A stretch of 5,263 nucleotides of DNA, taken from Chloroflexota bacterium. Its GTDB lineage: Bacteria > Chloroflexota > Anaerolineae > Anaerolineales > Villigracilaceae. Position numbers and translations under genes: made by a program. The notes below the pieces were generated by a model. It was not told the DNA's origin. It did not search any database and saw nothing but the letters and a program-made list of their open reading frames with translations. Positions 1 to 4,887 of the stretch are shown here, piece after piece. Within the stretch, counting starts at the first letter, position 1, and every line of letters begins with the position of its first letter. The DNA lies in assembly GCA_021812905.1 (NCBI GenBank), contig JAKAMM010000141.1:1-5263 (forward strand). The letters are read 5' to 3'.

Positions 1-285
1 GTCGGCAGGCTGGACATCGTAATGACCGTAGATCATCACGGTCGGCGCAGATTTGCCCGCACCATTCCAATCGCCATAAACCACCGGATGTCCGCCGGTG
101 GGCATGATCTGCACGTTGTTCATGCCGATTGTCCGCAACTGTGCCGCCATCCACTCGGCGGCCTTTTGCATGTCAGCCTTGTGTTCGGGATCCGTCGAAA
201 TGGACGGGATCGCCAACACTTCCTTCAACTCGGCCAAAAAACGTTCGTTGTTTTGACTGGCAAACTCAAGAGCCTTCTGAAGCAT
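1..285 (-). CDS. M20-family metallopeptidase (dipeptidase-like), N-terminal 95 residues, cut by window edge
   Basis: This is the first 95 codons of a zinc hydrolase of the M20 (ArgE/DapE/CPG2/carnosinase-like) family. These are cytoplasmic enzymes that cleave dipeptides or N-acyl amino acids with a two-metal centre. The diagnostic part is PTVMIYGHYDVQPAD at residues 81-95: His88 is the expected first metal ligand and Asp90 the residue that activates the catalytic site (H-x-D motif). The preceding residues 11-60 (helical, with AIPSISTDPEH at 25-35) match the usual start of dipeptidase-type members, which are about 450 residues long, so roughly four fifths of the gene lies outside the window. 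The ATG at 285 is supported by an AGGAGG four bases upstream. It follows the unknown gene at 294-785 with only 8 nt between them and is probably co-transcribed with it. The exact substrate cannot be told from this fragment. Confidence 0.9.
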   Translation of the reverse strand, partial: MLQKALEFASQNNERFLAELKEVLAIPSISTDPEHKADMQKAAEWMAAQLRTIGMNNVQIMPTGGHPVVYGDWNGAGKSAPTVMIYGHYDVQPAD

Positions 286-289
286 CGTA

Positions 290-296
290 CCTCCTA
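290..296 (-). promoter_or_regulatory. Shine-Dalgarno site of the M20 gene overlapping the upstream stop codon
   Basis: On the minus strand the sequence reads TAGGAGGTACGATG. The TAG stop of the 163-residue gene (294-296) runs directly into a perfect AGGAGG (290-295) placed four bases before the peptidase ATG. This fixes both the end of one gene and the start of the next. It suggests translational coupling: ribosomes terminating on the first gene sit on the ribosome-binding site of the second. Confidence 0.85.
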
Positions 297-785
297 TTTT
301 AATTTTCCAAATAAAAACCAGAAAGTATTACGCGGAAATCTTTCCGCGCATTCTTTTTCCCAGACGAAATCGCCCGGAATAAAAACAGCCTTCACCATTT
401 CATCGAAATCATTTGATTCTTCGCCCAACAGAGTCAACATTGTCCGATAACGCACTTGTTGTGGATATTCATCTTTAGATGATTTTGGCGACTCGCGATA
501 ATCAATGAGATAATTCTTCCACAAATCGCTGCGTGCGCGGACCTCGTGCCGGACTTTGGCATCCCAGGCCGCCCGCCACTTCGAGCGGATCGCGTCCATC
601 TGCGCCGCGAGCGAATCCGCTTCGGGGCCGAGCCGCTGTCTCGCAAGCAGGAGCCCGCCCAAAGTCAGGCGGGGAAGCGTAAAGGAACCGGGCAGCGTCA
701 CATAAAGTTCCTTCGAGAGCAAATAGTCCTGCAACTCTGGAATGCCCGCTTCGAGAAATTGTCGGTCTTGTGCGAGTGTAGTCAT
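294..785 (-). CDS. Conserved-looking hypothetical protein, 163 aa
   Basis: I do not recognise a named family. The protein of 163 residues begins MTTLAQDRQFLEAGIPE and looks soluble and mostly helical: no signal peptide, no membrane segment, no cysteine-rich metal site. One hydrophobic stretch, LPRLTLGGLLLARQRL (about residues 37-52), is followed by a charged helical region rich in Arg, Lys and Asp (about 60-95) and an aromatic C-terminus (FWFLFGKLK). The reading frame stays open upstream to 959, but the part above 785 would run through the hairpin-rich gap and the 3' end of the binding-protein gene and is Arg/Pro-rich, so the ATG at 785 is preferred. A weak purine-rich stretch (GGGAAGAAA) precedes it. 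The position between a peptide-binding protein and a peptidase, with its stop overlapping the peptidase ribosome-binding site, points to the same operon. No function is assigned. Confidence 0.75.
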   Translation of the reverse strand: MTTLAQDRQFLEAGIPELQDYLLSKELYVTLPGSFTLPRLTLGGLLLARQRLGPEADSLAAQMDAIRSKWRAAWDAKVRHEVRARSDLWKNYLIDYRESPKSSKDEYPQQVRYRTMLTLLGEESNDFDEMVKAVFIPGDFVWEKECAERFPRNTFWFLFGKLK

Positions 786-800
786 TTTCTTCCCGCTCCC

Positions 801-861
801 AGCGCCTCGGCGCTGAATTCGCCGCCGGGGACGGCGGCTTGCCTGCGCCAGTGCCGCAGGC
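801..861 (-). repeat. Array of three consecutive perfect hairpins in an operon gap
   Basis: Nearly the whole 94-nt gap between the binding-protein stop and the unknown gene is made of three back-to-back stem-loops. In plus coordinates they are: 801-806 with 809-814 (AGCGCC/GGCGCT, in practice a shorter stem because the loop is tight); 821-827 with 832-838 (GCCGCCG/CGGCGGC, loop GGGA); and 841-847 with 855-861 (GCCTGCG/CGCAGGC, seven-base loop). The first and second are separated by GAATTC, itself palindromic, and the second and third by two bases. No T-tract follows on the minus strand, so these are not ordinary intrinsic terminators. A role in stabilising or processing the polycistronic mRNA, or a REP-type repeat, would fit. 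Confidence 0.7.
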
Positions 862-879
862 ATAGGTGAGCAAATTGAA

Positions 880-2559
880 TTAAGGAGTCGGAACCGGAGT
901 CTGATCGAGTGAACGCCGCGTGACAAGGAACCAATCGGATATAAATGCCAGGCGGTCACTGGTATCGTAAAGCGGGGCTACCTGCACACCGTGTACCTGC
1001 AAATCCACGCCGTATGAGTAGACCGGATAATAGAGCGGCAGGGATGGAAGTTCCTTTGAAAAGACAACCTGGAAGTTCCGATACAGTATTGCACGGGCCG
1101 TGAAATCAGTTTCAGTACGCGCCTGTTCAAGATACTCACTGGCCGTCCGATTATCCCACTGGGAATAATTCTGTCCGCCGGTGGCTTCAGCCTGGTGCCA
1201 GAGCGGATAAGGATCCGGGTCAGGCGTGCGCGCGAGATTCAGGTCCACAAGTGCGGCTTGATACGAACGCGTTGCAAGATACGTTGGAAGAATCTGATCA
1301 TACGGCACGGGCTGTAAATTAACCTGCACGCCGATCTGCGCCCACTCCTGCTGAATGGTTTGCGCGATCTGCGTGTGCAGGGCGTCATCTGGATGAATGA
1401 GGGTGAAGTTCAAAGCAACGTTGTCTTTGGAGCGCACTGTGCCGCCAGTGGCAGGAATGACATAACCTTCGCCCTTTAGCAGGGAAATGGCCGTCTCGGG
1501 ATCATACGTGAGGTGTTCAATGCCATCATAATATGCCCATGAGCCAGGCAGGATCGGTCCATCCGCAACGATGGCCTGTCCCTTCAGGAAAGTGGACACA
1601 ATATAATTGCGATTCATGCCGAGCATCAAGGCGCGGCGGACCTTTGCGTTCTGTAAAAATTGAACTGCATTATTATTGAGATTGAGCAGCACCATACTCA
1701 TCTGCGGCAGGCGGGCCGTATAAACCGCGAGGTTCGTATCGGCCAGGGCTTGTGGCAGAATATCAGGCGTGATCTGACTGATGCCGAGTACCTCGCCCTG
1801 TTTGTACGCGTCAAAAGCTGATTTCGAATCGGGATAATAACGGAAGACCACCTGCAAAATAAAAGGTTTCTTTCCATAATAAGATTCGTTGAGCGTCAAA
1901 ACGACGCCGGTTATCCGGCCATTGTCAACCAGCAGATGGTCAAATTTATAGGGCCCAGTGCCAACCGGTTTAATATTAAAATCCGCGTTGGCAAATTGAT
2001 CGGCGGAAACAGAGCCGAGAATATGCTGTGGGAGAATACCAAACGTCACATAGTCGAGAAAGGGCGCAAAAGGTTCGGGAAGCGTGAACTTAAGATTGTG
2101 ATCGTCTATTTTTTTGACATTGATCTGATTCCACAGATCCTTCACATCCTGCGGAAAAAGCGAACTGGTCTTGATCAGGCCAATCGTGAAGATCACGTCG
2201 TCGCTTGTAACGGGTGTGCCATCCTGCCAGACCGCGTTGGCACGGATTGTAAAATTGTAGACTGTGCCGTCAGGTGTCGTCCCCCATGCATCAGCCAGAT
2301 CCGGCTGCGGCAAACCGCGCGAATCAAACTTGATGAGTCCGCTGAAGACCAAACGATCCACGTCGCGGTCAGCGGAGTTGTTCCAATCCAAAAGCGGGTT
2401 GAGGCGGCCCAGGGAGCCGATCAATGCTTCGGTATAGACGCCGCCGCTGGTAGGCTCTGGCGATGTAGGCGTCAGAACCGGTTGCTGACTCACCAACAAC
2501 AGCGCCACAACCACCAGAGTCGCAACGACGACTAAAATCTGCCAGCGTAATCTTTTCAT
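880..2559 (-). CDS. Membrane-anchored family-5 peptide/solute-binding protein of an ABC importer
   Basis: This 559-residue protein belongs to the SBP_bac_5 (OppA/DppA-like) family, extracytoplasmic receptors that deliver peptides or similar solutes to an ABC permease. Landmarks are GRLNPLLDWN near residue 51, LADAWGTTPDGTVYNFTIR (88-106), WQDGTPVTSDDV (111-122), the family motif PVGTGPYKF (198-206) and KVRRALMLGMNR (306-317). Residues 1-25 are two or three basic residues then a hydrophobic segment, followed by a Pro/Thr-rich linker (27-38). There is no lipobox and no cysteine in the whole protein, so it is not a lipoprotein: either the segment is a permanent anchor or a signal peptide. Length is normal for the family. 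The C-terminus ends in a short Thr/Pro tail. No permease or ATPase gene adjoins it. The ATG at 2559 lacks a clear Shine-Dalgarno sequence and is preceded by a terminator-like hairpin. Peptide specificity is only inferred from the neighbouring peptidase. Confidence 0.93.
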   Translation of the reverse strand: MKRLRWQILVVVATLVVVALLLVSQQPVLTPTSPEPTSGGVYTEALIGSLGRLNPLLDWNNSADRDVDRLVFSGLIKFDSRGLPQPDLADAWGTTPDGTVYNFTIRANAVWQDGTPVTSDDVIFTIGLIKTSSLFPQDVKDLWNQINVKKIDDHNLKFTLPEPFAPFLDYVTFGILPQHILGSVSADQFANADFNIKPVGTGPYKFDHLLVDNGRITGVVLTLNESYYGKKPFILQVVFRYYPDSKSAFDAYKQGEVLGISQITPDILPQALADTNLAVYTARLPQMSMVLLNLNNNAVQFLQNAKVRRALMLGMNRNYIVSTFLKGQAIVADGPILPGSWAYYDGIEHLTYDPETAISLLKGEGYVIPATGGTVRSKDNVALNFTLIHPDDALHTQIAQTIQQEWAQIGVQVNLQPVPYDQILPTYLATRSYQAALVDLNLARTPDPDPYPLWHQAEATGGQNYSQWDNRTASEYLEQARTETDFTARAILYRNFQVVFSKELPSLPLYYPVYSYGVDLQVHGVQVAPLYDTSDRLAFISDWFLVTRRSLDQTPVPTP

Positions 2560-2565
2560 GGATTC

Positions 2566-2621
2566 AAATAAAGAAAGGCCGCGTGCCAGTTCCCGCCTTC
2601 TTAGGCAAGAACAAGCGGCCT
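2566..2621 (-). terminator. Intrinsic terminator or attenuator between secG and the binding-protein gene
   Basis: On the minus strand, 16 nt after the secG stop, AGGCCGC (2621-2615) pairs with GCGGCCT (2582-2576). Inside this outer stem, GTTC/GAAC (2612-2609 with 2592-2589) and GCC/GGC (2606-2604 with 2597-2595) form an inner stem around a six-base loop. The 3' arm runs directly into TTTCTTTATTT (2576-2566, nine T out of eleven). This is the layout of a rho-independent terminator. It ends only six bases before the ATG of the next gene, so it could set how much transcription enters the binding-protein gene. Confidence 0.6.
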
Positions 2622-2637
2622 CTCTATGAGGAGAAAC

Positions 2638-2862
2638 CTAGCGTCCCAGAATAACAATGGTGATTGCGAGAGCGAAGAAAAGAACGCTCAACACAATCGT
2701 GACCCAAAACAGGACACGTTCGATCCCGCGGCGGGCAGTAAATACGGAACTGGCATCCGCGCCAGTCAGACCGCCCAAACCGGCGCCCTTGCTCTGCAGA
2801 ATAACACTGAGGACGAGTCCTACAGAGGTTATAATCAGCGCGATATCCAAAAACTTTAACAT
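2638..2862 (-). CDS. secG: Preprotein translocase subunit SecG
   Basis: A 74-residue inner-membrane protein, the usual size for SecG, the small accessory subunit of the SecYEG channel that eases SecA-driven export. Two transmembrane segments are visible (about 3-22 and 50-71). Between them lies the family signature LQSKGAGLGG (22-31), then SSVFTARRGIERVLFW (38-53), which matches the conserved cytoplasmic loop and the start of the second helix. The ATG at 2862 has a strong AGGAGG (2870-2875) seven bases upstream. It is the first gene after a clear promoter, with a short leader of about 20-25 nt. A terminator-like hairpin follows the stop codon. Confidence 0.95.
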   Translation of the reverse strand: MLKFLDIALIITSVGLVLSVILQSKGAGLGGLTGADASSVFTARRGIERVLFWVTIVLSVLFFALAITIVILGR

Positions 2863-2891
2863 GAGTGTGCCTCCTGGAATTTAGCGGGCAA

Positions 2892-2921
2892 ATTATACCT
2901 GTTATCGAGGAAACTCGTCAA
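2892..2921 (-). promoter_or_regulatory. Sigma70-type promoter of secG
   Basis: On the minus strand, TTGACG (2921-2916) and a perfect TATAAT (2897-2892) are separated by 18 bp. Transcription would start near 2885, giving a leader of about 23 nt to the secG ATG. The promoter sits inside a 7-bp perfect inverted repeat, GCGGGCA (2884-2890) and TGCCCGC (2943-2949), and its spacer contains a small CGAG-GAAA-CTCG palindrome (2906-2917). These may be incidental or may form an operator. Confidence 0.8.
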
Positions 2922-3068
2922 CCAAACTTTGTTGGACATAAATGCCCGCAACCATCACGAAACAAATTTCAACACGGATGGTCATCTTTTCAACAAAACA
3001 CCACACTTCCCCCCTTCTTTTCAAGAAGATACATTGAAGGCAAGAGGAAATCACTTTCAAGGTATTAC

Positions 3069-4130
3069 ATGGAAGAAATTATCGTTAATCTGCACATGCA
3101 CACCCGCTATTCCGACGGCGGCGGCAGCCATCATGACATCGCAACGGCCGCGCTCAAATGCGGCCTCGAGGCGGTCATCGTCACCGACCACAATGTACTG
3201 GTAAAAGACTTCGAAGGTTATATTGCAAGCGGACGGCAAAAGGTATTAATGCTGATCGGCGAGGAAATCCACGATCAGGCACGCGACCCGCAAAAAAATC
3301 ATCTGCTTGCGTTCGGAGCCAATCAGGAACTGGCAATGTACGCCAGTAATCCTCAAACTCTAATCAATGCCGTGAAGGATTCTGGCGGACTTGCTTTCCT
3401 TGCCCATCCCAACGACCCAGCCGCACCCACTTTTAACGAAACAGATATTTCATGGGAGGATTGGGCCGTCAAAAACTACACCGGCATCGAGCTTTGGAAC
3501 GGGCTCAGCGAACTCAAAACCGTCGTGCCCACAAAACTTCACGGCGCTTTCTATGCCTACTTCCCCGCGCTGGTTGCACATCATCCGATTCCAAATACGC
3601 TGCGTAAATGGGACGAATTACTAACCAGCGGCAACCGCGTGGTCGCCATCGGCGGCTCGGACGCGCATGCCTCCCGTCTGCGCCTTGGGCCGTTGAGTCG
3701 CGTCATCTATCCTTACGATTTCCATTTCAAGGCCATCAACACACACGTCTTTATCCCCAAGCCTTTGACAGGCGAAGTCAGCGCGGACAAGCGAATGATT
3801 TACGAGGCGCTGGCTGCCGGACATTGCTTCGTTGGATATGACCTGCCCGGCTCGACGCGCGGATTCCGCTTCACTGTCCAGGGACGTGAAGCGGCTGCCA
3901 TTATGGGAGACGAAATCCCGGCCCGGGGCGGCGTCACGTTACAGGCGCGTCTGCCACACGCGGCCGAGATCAGATTGCTCAAAGATGGCGCAGTAATCCG
4001 CAAAGCCGTGAATCAACAAGCCTTGACTTATATCACAACCGAGGCGGGCGTCTATCGGCTGGAAATTTATCGGAATTACCTCGGGCTGAGACGAGGCTGG
4101 ATTTTCAGCAACCCGATTTACGTCCGGTGA
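3069..4130 (+). CDS. PHP-domain metal-dependent hydrolase (phosphoesterase-like)
   Basis: A 353-residue soluble protein of the PHP superfamily, whose members use a cluster of two or three metals to hydrolyse phosphoesters. The metal-binding motifs appear in order: NLHMHTRYSDG (His9, His11, Asp16), VTDHN (Asp40, His41), GEE (Glu65), NHLLAF (His78), FLAHP (His113) and GGSDAH (Asp198, His200). The site therefore looks complete. Residues from about 280 to the end are beta-rich (GVTLQARLPHAAEIRLLKDG, then YRLEIYR), suggesting a small C-terminal beta-sandwich of the kind often attached to stand-alone PHP proteins. The frame is open up to 2865, but that stretch overlaps the secG promoter and is not protein-like; the ATG at 3069 starts just before the first PHP strand and has AAGG (3059-3062) upstream. 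No promoter is obvious in the 206-nt gap, though a CTTCTT/AAGAAG hairpin lies at 3014-3028. The substrate is unknown; it is not DNA polymerase or histidinol phosphatase by length and context. Confidence 0.9.
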   Translation: MEEIIVNLHMHTRYSDGGGSHHDIATAALKCGLEAVIVTDHNVLVKDFEGYIASGRQKVLMLIGEEIHDQARDPQKNHLLAFGANQELAMYASNPQTLINAVKDSGGLAFLAHPNDPAAPTFNETDISWEDWAVKNYTGIELWNGLSELKTVVPTKLHGAFYAYFPALVAHHPIPNTLRKWDELLTSGNRVVAIGGSDAHASRLRLGPLSRVIYPYDFHFKAINTHVFIPKPLTGEVSADKRMIYEALAAGHCFVGYDLPGSTRGFRFTVQGREAAAIMGDEIPARGGVTLQARLPHAAEIRLLKDGAVIRKAVNQQALTYITTEAGVYRLEIYRNYLGLRRGWIFSNPIYVR

Positions 4131-4150
4131 GTGAGCCGTCATTAGCGAGT

Positions 4151-4217
4151 GTTGGTCGAGTAGGCGGCGGGTTTCGATATGGCCTTCGGCCTACTCAACC
4201 ACCGCCGTATCGAGACC
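4151..4217. repeat. REP-like palindromic element with interlocked inverted repeats
   Basis: Four arms are arranged A-B-A'-B'. A is GGTCGAGTAGGC (4154-4165) and its inverted partner A' is GCCTACTCAACC (4189-4200), with one mismatch. B is GGTTTCGATATGGC (4170-4183) and B' is GCCGTATCGAGACC (4204-4217), with two mismatches that are both G-U wobbles in plus-strand RNA. The spacers are 4, 5 and 3 nt. A GGCC-TTC-GGCC hairpin (4181-4191) lies at the centre. The outer pair A...B' and the inner pair B...A' read as the same unit in opposite orientation, as though one copy had landed inside another. Similar GGTCGAGTA...TATCGAGACC repeats are, to my knowledge, scattered between genes in many high-GC bacteria. 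It may also help end transcription of the PHP gene. Confidence 0.7.
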
Positions 4218-4245
4218 GAGCGAAGCCTGAAGCAATCCCCTTTCT

Positions 4246-4332
4246 AATGCGAGGAGATTACTCACCTGCACTTGCGCCAGGTGCAAGTGTCGTCGCCACA
4301 CTCGCCGTCTAAGGCTCGCGGCTCCTCGCAAT
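4246..4332. repeat. Second intergenic palindromic repeat with a strong central hairpin
   Basis: The ends are GCGAGGAG (4249-4256) and CTCCTCGC (4322-4329), a perfect 8-bp inverted repeat that extends with one mismatch to AATGCGAGGAG against the complement of CTCCTCGCAAT. Nested inside is a hairpin at 4263-4289: CACCTGCACTTG (4263-4274), loop CGC, CAGGTGCAAGTG (4278-4289), with one mismatch and one wobble. The right end, read on the minus strand, gives TGTCATTGCGAGGAG, and AAGCAATC lies at 4230-4237. Both resemble a widespread repeat type containing TCATTGCGAGGAG and GAAGCAATC. No transposase is present, so this is a small non-autonomous repeat at most. Confidence 0.6.
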
Positions 4333-4371
4333 GACATGTGCTTTGCCCTCCCCAAATCCGGCAACTTGGCG

Positions 4372-4377
4372 TACAAT
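4372..4377 (+). promoter_or_regulatory. Possible -10 element for the rpsF operon
   Basis: TACAAT lies about 100 nt before the rpsF ATG and just downstream of the repeat elements, a plausible place for the operon promoter. No convincing -35 hexamer sits 16-18 bp upstream (the bases there are TCCCCA-like; TTGCCC is about 23 bp away). The call rests on the -10 match and position only. Confidence 0.35.
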
Positions 4378-4379
4378 CA

Positions 4380-4434
4380 GCCTGCACAACAAAGGCGCGT
4401 CTCATAAATAACGTTCCTTCCGCTCCTGGCAGGC
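4380..4434 (+). other. Inverted repeat in the rpsF leader
   Basis: GCCTGC (4380-4385) can pair with GCAGGC (4429-4434), enclosing 43 nt in which I see no stable secondary stem. In many bacteria the rpsF leader carries an RNA site bound by the S6:S18 complex for feedback control. This repeat is in the right place, but I cannot match it to that motif. Confidence 0.25.
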
Positions 4435-4478
4435 CCACAGCTTGAACAAGAGCAATCCCATGGAAAGGAGGCATCCCC

Positions 4479-4763
4479 ATGCGTAATTACGAATTAGTTT
4501 GCATTATCCAGACCGACCTGGACGAGGCCGCTTTAAACAGCGTGCTCGACCGCCTCAAAGGCTGGGTGACCGAATCTGGCGGCAGCGTCGATAAGGTGGA
4601 TATCTGGGGCAAGCGCAAAATGGCTTACCAGATCAGGAAACAGCGCGAAGGCAACTATGTGCTGTTCAACCTGTCGCTGGACCCCCAAGCCGCCCGCGGA
4701 CTGGAGCAGAACATTCGCTACACCGAAACCGTTCTGCGCCACATGCTGACCCTCGTTGGATAA
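4479..4763 (+). CDS. rpsF: 30S ribosomal protein S6 (bS6)
   Basis: A 94-residue protein of normal length for bS6, which binds the central domain of 16S rRNA as a heterodimer with bS18 in the platform of the small subunit. It opens with MRNYELVCIIQTDLDE, the typical first beta strand and turn. It contains the conserved WGKRKMAYQIRKQREGNYVLF region (about 43-63) that carries RNA- and S18-contacting residues, and ends with RYTETVLRHMLTLVG, the expected last strand. The start is supported by AAAGGAGG (4464-4471) seven bases upstream. Unlike some S6 proteins it has no acidic C-terminal tail. ssb follows after 124 nt in the same direction, the common rpsF-ssb(-rpsR) order; rpsR would be expected beyond the right edge. 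Confidence 0.97.
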   Translation: MRNYELVCIIQTDLDEAALNSVLDRLKGWVTESGGSVDKVDIWGKRKMAYQIRKQREGNYVLFNLSLDPQAARGLEQNIRYTETVLRHMLTLVG

Positions 4764-4764
4764 T

Positions 4765-4849
4765 TACTGCTTCTTGCATTAAAATCTAAACTTTCAAACG
4801 CTAGAAATTGGGCATAAACTGAAATCCCGGTTTAGATATTTACGCAGTA
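4765..4849 (+). other. Two-part inverted repeat between rpsF and ssb
   Basis: Two nested perfect arms lie in the 124-nt gap: TACTGC (4765-4770) with GCAGTA (4844-4849), and inside them ATCTAAAC (4784-4791) with GTTTAGAT (4830-4837). The loop holds GGG (4810-4812) and CCC (4826-4828), which could add a third short pairing. No T-tract follows, so it is not a plain terminator. It could be an RNA structure that controls ssb expression relative to rpsF, or a processing site. Confidence 0.45.
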
Positions 4850-4887
4850 CCCTGTAATTGATCTCGGTCTGATCAAAGGAGAGAGCT

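Noticed and set aside
22..450. Plus-strand open frame of 142 codons
   Set aside because: It runs antisense across the M20 start and the 3' half of the unknown gene; the H-x-D motif and the strong Shine-Dalgarno sequence are on the minus strand.
786..959. N-terminal extension of the unknown protein up to 959
   Set aside because: It would overlap the binding-protein 3' end, be translated through the three hairpins, and give an Arg/Pro-rich sequence unlike the rest; the ATG at 785 is the better start.
1936..2535. Plus-strand open frame of 199 codons
   Set aside because: It lies wholly opposite the family-5 binding-protein gene, whose conserved motifs are on the other strand, and its product shows no recognisable domain or ribosome-binding site.
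2566..2640. T-box riboswitch before the binding-protein gene
   Set aside because: The sequence GGCGGGAACTGGCACGCGG loosely recalls a T-box antiterminator, but it lacks the AGGGTGGNACCGCG core, and there is no room for a specifier stem after secG.
2865..3068. N-terminal extension of the PHP protein up to 2865
   Set aside because: The 68 extra residues are low-complexity and overlap the secG promoter; PHP proteins begin directly with the strand before the first H-x-H motif.
4127..4312. Small open frame after the PHP gene
   Set aside because: It consists almost entirely of the palindromic repeats, has no ribosome-binding site and gives a Pro/Arg-rich product.
4380..4478. S6:S18-binding leader of rpsF
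   Set aside because: The position is right and a 6-bp inverted repeat exists, but I cannot place the characteristic CCG-containing stem-loop, so it is not called as that motif.
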